Shown here one piece after another: positions 1 to 23,100 of a stretch of DNA of 64,000 nt. Position 1 is the stretch's first letter; each line of letters starts with the position of its first letter. The stretch is from the NCBI RefSeq assembly GCF_035046505.1, contig NC_089822.1:100510659-100574658 (forward strand), read 5' to 3'. The position numbers and the translations under genes are program-made. Source of the DNA: Tiliqua scincoides (lineage: Eukaryota > Chordata > Lepidosauria > Squamata > Scincidae). The notes beneath the pieces are model-generated. The model was not told the origin of the DNA. It saw only the letters and a program-made list of their open reading frames with translations, and did no database searches.

Positions 1-88
1 AACGTTGTAACTATGAGTGCACTCTTGAGCAGAATTCCTTCACCTCAGATACTTACCAGATCCTTATTACATATGTTCTAGTAATTGA

Positions 89-11216
<11,128 letters not shown>

Positions 11217-11389
11217 TCTCCAGAAGGATCTTCCCTTTTTTTAGCCAGTCCCTGGTTCTTACCTTGTAGAGCTTTGAGTTGCATGCTTTCGTTACATTTT
11301 TTTGTTTTAAATCCCGGTATCTATTTTGTGTTTGTGTGTGAGGCTCCCAAATTGTTCTGTGTGTGAGTTTTATTTTTTTTGTAAATAGA

Positions 11390-11395
11390 AATAAA
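11390..11395 (+). terminator. POLR2B: POLR2B poly(A) signal
   Basis: A canonical AATAAA lies 174 bases after the POLR2B stop and is the only hexamer in the 3' UTR. Cleavage is expected some 10-30 bases further right, which reaches the IGFBP7 poly(A) signal on the other strand. Confidence 0.85.
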
Positions 11396-11428
11396 AGCTT
11401 TTCAATTACATACTCATTTGTCAAATAT

Positions 11429-11434
11429 TTTATT
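11429..11434 (-). terminator. IGFBP7: IGFBP7 poly(A) signal
   Basis: TTTATT on the + strand reads AATAAA on the - strand, 142 bases past the IGFBP7 stop. The implied 3' UTR of about 160-175 bases is short. It faces the POLR2B signal, with 33 bases between the hexamers. Confidence 0.8.
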
Positions 11435-11576
11435 TGTACTTTAGCAAAAATTGTACAGGGGTGAGTGACCAGAAAGGTGTATGTGATTGTCTTAAGAAAA
11501 AATAGCGGTTTTCTAGGTTAACATACGCTTGGTATAGACGAGAGCCTCTCCACTTGCAATATATAGTCTTCACCTT

Positions 11577-11596
11577 TCACAGCTCAGCACTATCAC
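11577..11596 (-). CDS. IGFBP7: IGFBP7 exon 5: last codons and stop
   Basis: Acceptor TCTACACAG, then GT GAT AGT GCT GAG CTG TGA. With the last G of exon 4 this gives GDSAEL, against GEGAEL in human. Only 20 coding bases. Confidence 0.93.
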
Positions 11597-14500
11597 CTGT
11601 GTAGAAAATGATGCAATGCCATGAATTCCAAAGGATTATGTTTTTATGCAAATGTACAGCAGGCAACTTGAATTTAAAAAAAGGCTTATTATGCATGTAT
11701 AGTAAAATAGCATGCACCTCCATCCCTAAGCATGGTAGTAGATTAGGCACAACATTAACTTCAATAGTGCAGACTGTATGTTCTCTATAAGTCAAATGCT
11801 GCATAAAATAGTGCTATAGAATACTTTGTTAATTTAAACAATGGGAGGTGTGGAGTCCAGAATGGACTGCTGTCATTAGCCAGAATGGCTGTTAATGACA
11901 TTGGGACAAATAGTGCTAAAACAAATCAGCAGAAAAGAAACCTGCATTATGGGAGGATTGAAGCTGTATTTACAAGGATAGGGCTTCTCAGCTTTACTTG
12001 GCATCTCTTGCAAGCAGCGCCAAACTCCAGGGAAGCCAATACTCTTGAATGCCTTCCAGCCCATGCTCCTGCCAGCTCTTTTTCTTTGTGTGATGTGTGG
12101 GGAAGCCCATGGTATCTTTTGCCAGGATTCTAGTCATCATGGCAGGTGGGAACTTTTCTTGCTTCCCTTCCTTCCTCTTGCTTTGAATTACTTGAGAATG
12201 GAAAAAGGCCATGACTCCAAACACAGGGCTGGGAGTCTTCTCTACCCTCTTGCTGGCTCTGTCTTGTGTCTGCTCAAGATCCTGTCCATTCATAAACCTT
12301 CTGAGATCAAGAACAATGTAAACCCTGACAAGAAAACTTTGAACTTGACAGTTGAAAGTATATTGAAATCATAATAAAAGTCAACCGACCAATCTTGTAT
12401 ATAGAGTCATATGGCTGTTTTCCTTTTCATATCCGTCTCAATACAGCATAGTTCTGAAGGTGCTTACCTCTTATTGTGGGTATTTCATGTAAAGAATTAA
12501 CCACATTAATCCTTGCAGAGGCTGTAGCTTCTCCTTTAGAGTTCAGTGCATGACATTCGTACTCTCCAGCATCATCTTTACTCAAAGGGGATATCTATCA
12601 AAAGAAAACAATAGTTAACAAACTGTTTTTTGAGGTACATGTAACAATACATTTATCCAATATGGCTCCACTCGGAATGCTTTGAGATAGATAAACTGGT
12701 CCCAAACCCACTGAAAGCCCATTCTGAGATGATCAATTAGAAGCATGGTGATTTTTTTAACCCTAATAAGCAGTAAAACTTCAGATGCCAATGCATGGTT
12801 CTTGTTTTTCCAGTTCCCCTAGTGCAATCCTGCTTTTAATGCTTTGGGAGCGAAGTGTAAGGAGAAGCCCCAAACAAAAACAACTTCACAGTGCTTGAGA
12901 AGTGTATCCTATTTACATGTGTCTTTTCTAGAAACAAAGATAATGCAAACAAACTTCTGGAGACCATATATCTAGATGGAAAGCATTTGTTCTCATATGG
13001 CAAGGATCCTAAATATCTCATGTGGGAGTAGAAGAAACTGAGACTATGTCTTGCTAATTCCATCTGTCACAAAACCACTGCATGACACTGTGTATAGTTG
13101 TCCTCCCTCTCAGCAGCTTTTGAGGGCGACATGAGGGCTGCAGTACAAATGAGGTGGAAAAATCCTTGCTGTATGCATGGGATTCTTTGAGTCCAAACTA
13201 CAATTGTAATAATAATAATAATAATAATAATACAGGTATTTATATACCGCCTTTCTTGGTCTTTATTCAAGACTTTATTCAAGGCGGTTTACATAGGCAG
13301 GCTGATTAAATCCCCGTAGGGATTTTTACAATTTGAAAGAATGTTCTATCTTTCAAGAATCACCAACATTTCAGATGTTTCTTTCTGATTTGGTTTCACA
13401 TTCTGGCCTCCATCCTCCCATACTCAGAGCAGATGGAATAACTCAGCTCAGCTTGTCAGCTGCTTCAAGGTCGCACAGTGCCAGTGGCCTTGAACTGGCG
13501 ACCTTCGGATGTTATCTTCAGGCAAATGGAAGCTCTACCCTCTAGACCAGACCTCCTGCCAATTGTAGTCTATCTTTCTACGTTCAACAACTTATAATGA
13601 GTGTAAAAACTGTACAATAGACATTGGTTTTTATAAATCCCCATGAAGCCAAATAAAATTCAATTGGCCATTTGAAAAGTCAACATGTATCCCTCCGCAC
13701 CATTCCATGACAATGAAACTACTGCATCAGTCCCCAAAGGCCTGCCAGAGGTCCTCTGACTACGCAGTGGACTTGACCTGGTGAGCCTCTCTGTGAAAGT
13801 TGTTTAACCAGCAAAAGCACTGTGAGAACATGACAATGCTGATTGAAGAGCACAATCCTATACTGATATTCTGCTGCTGTGCCAGCAGAGGGTGTCTCAG
13901 AGTAAGCAGTGCCCACAACACTGCATCCCCAGCCACCAGCAGAGGTAAGTAAAGCACAGGGGCTCGGAGAGAACGGTGGGAGGATGGTTGGAGGCTGGGA
14001 GGGGACATTTCTCAATGGGGGAGGGCAGATCTGGTGCGGATCAGGCCTGGGAGGGGACAGTGGAACAGGCCTCCGCCATATCCTATCCTTCCGAACCCAA
14101 ATGCCCTCCATGGGGCTGCTCAATACAGTAGTTGGTGCAGATTCGAGTAGCCTCACAGGGCAGGCTAAAGCATTACTTGGGGTAGGAGGAAAAATATCCC
14201 CTTACCCCAAGGAGACAGCCAGCCAGCTAGCTCTCAATTAGCGCTGGATACAGCGGAGGCCATGAGGCCCCATTGCACCAGCACTGGTTAGGATTGGGCT
14301 GTAAGGCTGCAATCTATACATTCAGTAAAGTGTAAGTCCCGTTAGATTACTTCTAAGTGGATGTACTTCTTAGATTACTTCTAAGGCATGCCAGTGTGAG
14401 GCACAGCAGTGCTCTAGGAACCAATTTTAATGGATAGGTCCTGTGTTTCTGGCTCTCTTAGTTAGGGTACTTTTTATTCAGAATAAGTATTTCATTAAGA

Positions 14501-17500
14501 AAATGGTGCTGCCAGATGATTAATCCTGTTCAGTGATGATGATTATCCATTACCCTTTTACGAAGGGGAAGGCAGCCGCCTGCAGCCCCAGTAGCACTTA
14601 CCTTTTTGCATTGGACAACATATGGTAACATGATGAATTTGGATGATGTTTGTGTGCATTATTGGGGGGCGGAGAGAAAATATGTGGTGTCAACACAAGA
14701 GAAGGTGTCTTATGATGACCTTTGTTAGGTTTGAAAATTACAGAAGGAACAGGGAAACAATTTTCAAGGCATGCAGTTCCTTGCTTGGCCCACCTGCTCC
14801 AATAATAACAATAAAAAATTTGTATATACCACTTTTCAACAAAAAATCCACAAAGAGGTTTAAAGTGTAGGGAAAATTGATCAGAGCAGTGTTTCTCAAC
14901 CAGTATGGGTACACCTGTGGTACTTGAGGTGGTGTCTGCTGGTACTCACGGGACCCCTGCCACTTGGCAGTGAGACCAGTAACATCACACAAACAGTGGT
15001 GGAGGCTTGGCTCAATGGGCAGAGCTCCAAAGCATGCTTTTCCATGCTAAAAAAAAGCCCTCCTGTCCACCCTGATCCTCTTACTGTTGTTGATTGCACT
15101 GCATCTGGCCTCCCAACCCAGAAGTAACTGGTGATGATATCATCACGTTACTTCCATACTTATATTGTGTTCCTTGTCAAAACAAAACAAAAAACCAACA
15201 GTGATTGTATGAATTCATTGGAGGGACAGAAAAGGAGATTGTAAATAACGTGAAATAAGTATGGTAAGTATGGTTTTCAGTTCCTTCCAGTGGTACTCTG
15301 AATAAGTGGACCATGTGAACTGGCACAGCAGAGGACAAATGTTGAGCAGCACTAGATGAAAGACTGTGGAACGTAACAGTTCACAGCTGCCATGATTACT
15401 AGTTTGAACCTGTTTCAAGTTGCTACAATGATGTTCTGTCACAGCACATTGCAGTTTTGCCTGGTGACGGGGAAGGCAGGAGGAGAGTGATTGGTCAGCG
15501 CTGAATAGTATAAATAGCCTGTCAGATGAAGTCCGACAGATCCTGTACCAAGGTATTGGCTCTCACCTAAGCGCTTAATAATCAAACTGCTCTCTCGTCA
15601 GATTCCAGTTTTTTTAATCTTTCACCAACAACAGACAAAAATCAGCAAACTAAATGGCTCCTCGTCCCAAAAGGGCTCACAATCTGAAAAGATCCAGAAG
15701 AAACACTTCCAAACAGCCACTGCAAAAGACACTGTGCTGAAGTCAAGTGTGACAATTACTCTTCCCCTGCTAAATGCAAGAGGGGACACCAATTGCAAAA
15801 GTGCCTTGGCCAGTTAGCAATTAACATTTTAGAATGTTCCTTCCAGCCTTGATGAAGGCAAACATGAATATTTGATCACTTACGTTTGAATGTTTTCACT
15901 CACTCCTTTGAGTTCCTGTATTAATCTCACAGGGTAAGCATTGATCACAAGAAAGGCAGTCACAGAGGCCTTGGACCAGAGGGAAAACTTGTATCAGGTT
16001 CAGCATTACCGCTGAACCTATAAGGCCTCTCCTTATATGGAACAGCTTCTATGAGAACTAACAGAAGGGCTCTATATAAGCAACCAGCTCCCTCCCATCA
16101 GGGCTCATTCTTGTGGCTATTGCTGCCCTTGCAATCTGGTTTTCACTGCTGCAAGGCCTTGCTGGTCCCAGGAAGATATTCCGCTGCCTGTTGAATCGAG
16201 CTCCCTATACAGAGACAGAGTGTTGTAGGAAAGGTGATGTTGGCTTTTAGATGGTAGCGCATGGGAAGATCATTTTACTTATCTTTTATATTTACTTTGG
16301 GAAACCTCAACTCCTTGCCTGCCCTATCCTTGGTCTCCTTTCTCTTACCCCAAATTGTTTTAAAGAAATGGTCAGCTATCGTTAATTATCCACAGGTGCC
16401 TGAGTCCATTTCTTCCTCCAGGAACACAGAGGCTGGGTAGGGTGACCAGATGTCCTCTTTTTCCAGGACACATCCTCCTTTTCAGCCTTGTGTCCTGGAA
16501 AAGAACTTAAAAGTCCTCCTTTTCCCTGTGAGCAGGCAGTGCACAGCCTTTGTGTAATTAATAAACAATGGGCGAAATCCTAACCAACTTTCCAGCATTG
16601 ATATTGCTGTGCCAATGTAGCATGCACTGCATCTTGCAGTGGGGAGGCAATCAACAGGGCCTCCTCAAGGTAAGGACATGTTTGTTACCTTACCTTGGGG
16701 CTGCATCGCGGCTAAGTCAGTGTTGGAAAGTCAGTTAGGATTGCACCCTATATGTATTAAAGTTTTTTAAATTTAATAATAAGTAATATAGTGTTTAAAT
16801 TAACCACATGAAATCAATATACGAGTGTTTTTAGCTTGTATTTTGTCATGTCCTACATTTTTTGGTTGTCCTACATTTGGGGTGCCTCTTGTGGTTATGG
16901 CATCTGGTCACCCTGAGGCTGGGTCACAGAGGTTCTGGGTATAGTTCTGTTGACATAATCCCTGTGGGGCTGGGCATTTTGTTAACATATGCTTGGCTAG
17001 TGGCACACTTGATTTTGTGTAGAAGAAAAGCGCAACTGGATCAGGCCAAAAGCCCATCTAGTCCAGCCTCCTGTATCTCACAGTGACCCACCTGACGCCT
17101 CAGGGAGCACACAAGACTACAGGAGACCTGTGTCCTGGTGCCCTCCCTTGCATCTGGCATTCCGAGGTAGCCTCAGATCAGGAGGCTGCATGTACCCATC
17201 ACGGCTTGCATCCTGTGATGGACTTCCAGAATGAAGTTATTAAAGGAAACCTAAAGTGATCCTTTTATCTGTTTTCTGGTGTCACTGTATAGTTTTACAT
17301 ATAAAATGGTTGGCTTTGAGCCTGACTTATTCAAGTCTACTCAGAAGTAAATTCCATTATAGTCAGGCTTACTCCCAGGTAAGTGTGGATAGGACTTTGG
17401 GTGATTACTGGATCATCTATAAGTGAAACCCCACAGCCTACCTGCAATATGTGGACTAATAATGGCTTACCTTATTGTGATATATTAATTACAGTACTGA

Positions 17501-20144
17501 ATGTGTGTGAAATAGTTATACACTAAGTACCACAGCTATTTTTTTATAGTTATTTTAAAAATTTCTATGCTAAGACCAACCACATTCTCCAGCAAGGCCA
17601 AACTAAAATTGAAATTTTGGCATAATTAATATGTCTGACAGAGTGCTTTGTGTTTCATGATCACTTTATCACTTATTCCCATTTCTCAATTACTATTTAA
17701 AAGGGGGGACGGGTGAGGAAGAGGCATCATAGCTCATGATGATTGTCCCCTGAAATTCACCATGTGCAGCTAAGATCTAAGGATATGTATGGCTAGTTGC
17801 ATTCACGGGACATTGAGCCTGTTGGACAAAAACCGCAAGGCCATTTCAAAAGCTGTTTGGGATATGGTCGCCCACTCCAGAGCTCCAGAACAGTGAGTTG
17901 TTTGTGTGCTGTCATGGGAAATGGATCCTGAAACCCTTCAGTAAACGTTACTGTGGCCACTTTCAACAACACCGGATTTGTCAGGTTAGTGCTTGGTCCC
18001 CATCCAACAACACTGACTCAGCTGAATTTCTTCTAGAGAATTTTACGATAAACTTTACAACATTGAGGTAAATATTAATGTCTATTCTACAGGAAGGAGG
18101 TTTGCTCATCGATGGGACTTTCCAGATGGTCTTCAGAGAATGCTTCAGCCCTTCCTAACCATCTACTTGGCTGCTTTTCCTCAGAGCCACTCTCTCTCTC
18201 TCCCCCATATTCATTTCAAACTGCTTTTTTCCAAATTGCCATTCCACCATTCTTCTTTCCTAGAATGACTCTGCTTCTCTCATCCTTTTCCTGCTTCCTG
18301 GGTATGCAACATCAATGCTGTTCTCCACTGTCCCCTGGCACCACAGTGGACAATGCAGAACAAACTCGATTTCTTCACCCCAAAATCCATTTTCTCAACA
18401 TGTGTGAAGGAGCAACGTTCATGGAATGCTGGATCGTCTGGACGGTCTTCGATTTGAGGCAGCCATTGAGGGAATCCCACTTTCCACTTCACTCCTGGAG
18501 TCTGCCACTCAGATGGTGCTCAGGAAGGGAAGGGCCAGGTCCCACCCCCTGCTGGCACCCTGGTGATGCATGTCTGCGTGTGGACCCCTCGCCCACTATG
18601 CACAATGGTTCCTAATGTTATTTACTTCTTCAAGAATTAGGTGTGTTGGAGGGGTTGGCTGGTAGACTCAGGGGAGGGGAATAATACATGTTTTGTGTAA
18701 GAATAAAGAGAATGGGCTATGTGGTTGTGAATACAGAGTAAGCTATTTCTTAAAAAATAAGCTTAGCACTGGTTCTGAACAGCAAGAATTAAGACACACA
18801 TACACTGATGTTTTTCTTTACAGAATAAGGCATCAGGATCTGAGACGAGACTGCTTATCACACAGACCTGGTACAGACAGTCCTCCTCAGACTTCATGCC
18901 TTCATAGACTAGTTCCATGGCTAAAGTGTGAGCTTACAGTTCTATTCCTTCCTTCCTTCCTCTGGTTTTAGAAAGGCTCACAGCTCAATCTTTTGCTTCC
19001 TGGCACTCCAGGCTACAGTGGTGCCGAAATGGCCACCGCTGTATCCTGTGCGACCGGGGAAGCCTCTGGAGATCTCCTCGGGGAAGGCGAAATTCACCCC
19101 CTTATCCTATGTAAAGCCCCAGTCTCCACAGTGGGGCTACTCTGCACCTGCTAAATCACTGGTGCAGACTTGCAAAGCCCCGTGTTGGGCTTCTAAGTCC
19201 GACACGGAGCATAGGATCTGGTGGAGGCCTCCACTGGTCCCACCCCCTCCTAGGCCAGTTCCTCCCTCCATTCTGCCCTCCCTCTGCCCAGGAGTGCCTC
19301 CCCACACCCTCCCACCACTCTCCTCGTGCCACCTGGCGCTTACCTGGTCACTGGCAGCAGCCGGGCCTTCCTTCGCGGCACTGGCAGTGTGGCACAGGCC
19401 TCACCGCTGCGTGCCGCTTACTCAAACTGAGTAGCAAATGTGCTTTACAGAGGCCCATAAGATTGGGCCCTCCAAGCAGTTTACATAGACTAGTCATAAA
19501 CCATCATTTTTTTCAAAGGGTTTTTTTTTTACAAGTACTGTTCTGTGAGACACAGAACCCTCAGTTCATCAGATGTTTCTATCCAAGTGCAACCCTCCTC
19601 CTGGCTGTGTTCTGCCTTTTCAAGCTTCACAGCAGCCACAGTTCTCCCTCACTCAGAGACATGATCTGGTGAGTCAGGTATCTGAAAATTTAGAAGCTTT
19701 TTTACTTACACTTGTCACTTCATATATGAGTTTTTTCAGCTTAGCCAGATGTCCTTTTAACATTGAAGAATATTTATTATATTATTTATACACTACCATT
19801 TTCAAAGACTTGAAGACTCGAGTCATGTAGAATCAAAGTGGTTTACATAGGCAGGCTGATCATAAACACAGCCTGACACTTCCAGACGGAAGGAAACTAA
19901 GGCAGCTGTTCTTAATTCCATCCCCTCCACTCTGCTCCATCCCCAGCTGTCCCGCTTCTTTCATGTAAGCCTCACTGTAGTCAATGGGGCTTACTCCCAG
20001 GAAAGTGTGGAGAGGATTGTCACCTTGCTGGGGTGTTTTGTTTCTGTAGGCTGGAGCAGGAGAGCCTGCACCATCTGGAGGAGGGATTGGGCAAACACTC
20101 CCAGGGTTTTTTAAAGCAATCCCCTCTGTTGCTGCCGCACCTGC

Positions 20145-20189
<45 letters not shown>

Positions 20190-23100
20190 CTCCACCTTGC
20201 TGCACATGCTCTGGCTACAGAGGTCTTCCGCCCCCCCCCCAGCCTCTTTGCTGGCTCAGGGACAGAAGTGTGGCTACGGGGGTGGTGGTGGTGGTGCACT
20301 AAGTTTTGTAGAGAGCCTTCCTGCAGCGTGCAAGAGCTCCTCCCTCTCCCGTTGGGAGCCAATCGCCTCCTGCAGCTTGCAAGCAGCTCCTCCCCTCCCC
20401 TTTGCAGCCATGTGGGCAGGGGTGAGGCGAATGGAGAGGGAGGAGCCGCTTGCACTCTGCAGGAAGGCTCTCTGGGAAACTTAATGCACTGCCCCATCTG
20501 TAGCCACGCCCCTGCTCAGGAGCTCCAGGAGTCTTACTGTTCCTTCGCAAGGGGAACCTCTTCCAGGGCTCCAGGGCTATTTCCCTGTTTTGAGCCTTTT
20601 GGCAGTGTTTTGGGCTGCCAAAGGAGGCAAAGGTGTGTGCGACTTTCAGTTCCCCCCCACCCCATTCGCACAGAGACAAATCCGCAGATAAAAAATCCGT
20701 CGATAAATAGGCTGCACCTGTATATACTGTCCAATACGAGCAACAGCCATCCTGCATAAAGTATGGGAACTGATAGGACAATTCAGGCTTAGCATCTTGG
20801 CATCGCACCAAGGATACACGTGGACATCCAGTGAGCCCAGAAAGGTATGGCATCCCACCCCCATTGTGTGTCACTTCCATGTGCTGTAATTCTTCCCAAC
20901 CAGGAACCAGGTCTGAAAACCGATTTCTTTCTTGAAGCATGCCACCGCTCTATCAAAACTGTACATAATTTCCATAGTTGATACTTACCAACACCCAACC
21001 GGTTACTTCGTGTTTCTCAGGACCACCACGAGTCTGGATGGCTAAATTGTCCCGGTCCCCTGGAAGAAGCTCCATCCTTTGGACCCCATATTGTCCCCTT
21101 GTGATCTGCCACATAAGGGGAAAAGGAAATACCAGTTCATTAGTAATTGCTTGGATTATCCCAGTACCTACCTACCAACCAGTTTGCTGGCTGAGTAGGA
21201 CACAAGTTCCAAACAGTAAGGGTGCAGTCCTAACCCACTTTCTAGCACCGACATAAGGGCAATGTAACTCCGACATTAGGGTACAAACATTGCCTAACCT
21301 TGAGGAGGCTTCCGTGACTGCCCCCCCCAACTGCAGGATGCAGTACATGCCCCACTGGCACAGTTAAACCAGTGCTGGAAAGTTGGTTAGGATTGCGCTC
21401 CAAGTCTAATACACTGTGGGAAAACTTTATTAACACTGGCTTGGATCAAAAAAGCTGTGAACCTTGTTCCACGATCCCAAAGAAAGCTTTAGGCATGTTT
21501 TTCCTCAAAGAGCAGCCCCTGTCTCTGCAGCATGCCAAACCAGCTTTGAAACTGAAGAGAGTTTCAAAAGCAGCTTTTAGTATTGCTGGGGGGGGGGGGT
21601 GAGGTTGGTGCAGGTGTCAGTTGTTCAAGCAACATGCATGAACAGAAGCCTCTCTTTAGATCTGGACTATAGATTGGCTGTGGTCTTCCACGATGAAGGA
21701 AAATCTATCAAATGTTGTTTCAGTTGTCCCCAGGGATTCTAAGCAGGGAGAGATTGGCAGTGGGTTCAACTTGTATTCTTCCTTGTATTACTGTGCGGGT
21801 CGGGAAATGAGCAAACAGGAGATCCAGTGTTCAAATATCTCCAGAATCTTCCATGTCAATGGATACCTTCTCCCTGTAGCAAGGTCTCTGGAAAAAGAAT
21901 GTGTGAACTTGCTTTCCTTCTTTCCACTCAGATAAGTACTCAATTGACTGCAGTTGCGTACCTGCCATAGACTTCTACGGGGCAAAAGCCCCAGGCGCCA
22001 GCCACTAGGATCCCGCGGAAACCTCTCTGAGGCTCCAGATGGGGGTGTAAACTGTGCTTCTGGTTTTCCAGAAGCACAGTTTATAGCGTCGGGGAGCTCA
22101 GAGAGGCTTTCCAGACATGGGCAGAGCTCGCGTGAGGCTCCGTGAGCCTCTGGTGATTAGGGAGGGGCAAATTTCTGCGTGGAGGGGTGGCGATAGCCCA
22201 CGGGGGGGCCATCATGGAGCTTTGCCCTGGGTGTGGGGCTGTGGAGATCCACAGCTGATTGAGTGACACAACTCCAGAAGTCGGTGTGTCACTAGCACCT
22301 TCCAGAGCAAGTAAAATTGGAATTCTAATTAATTACAACTTTATAACTAGACGTATTTAGAGACCAAAAAGCTTGGAAGTATTGCATAATGATGTATAAA
22401 GGGGACTTTCCCCCACAAGAAAGAATGTAAATAGGGGTTAATGGACACTTTATATATGTCCATGCCCTGCACTGGACTTAAAGAGAAGTTTCTCCCTTAA
22501 GAAAACTATAGAATAAAAGGTAGGGGTTGGGACCGCAGAGAGTGGCATGTAATCCTGAACACATATAAAGCAGTACTTCCCCCTTATCCACTCGTAATAC
22601 AGCCGAACACAACACATTTTGAAACTAGTAACATTTTTAATGACCCTTACCAAGAATTTTATATCAATAAAGCATTTTCCTATGAAGTCAATGACCTTAA
22701 GCATATGTTACTAATAATTCTAAATCATGGTTTGTTTTTTTTGTGGGGGGAGGGTAACAGTTTTCCCCAGGTGCATAAAAACCAAAAGTGAAGGGACCAA
22801 ATGATCCTCCAATGGCATGGTGATCCACAACTTGGGGACTGTGGTTGAGAAGGCCCTGCTCAGCCAAACCTCTGACGATCAGGGAAAACCTTGAACGATG
22901 CATGAAAGTGGAACACAGATTTGTATAGGAGGAGACAGTCCCTCAGGTAACCTGGTCATCTGGTTGCATACAGAAGGGATAACTCCCACTCTTGTGCCTT
23001 TATCCTCTGTTCCTATGTGACTGCAGACTACGTAATAGCATCAGATTACTAGACTCCTTCCTAGTGTGTTTCAGTGCTTTCACAGTTTCATGGAGTGCTT

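Noticed and set aside
18112-18615. A 167-codon + strand frame
   Set aside because: No recognisable domain, low-complexity Ser/Pro/Leu composition, no splice context; inside IGFBP7 intron 3.
20151-20940. Several frames of about 200 codons on both strands
   Set aside because: They arise from the microsatellite and the GC-rich foldback element; on the - strand the frame also covers antisense of nothing coding.
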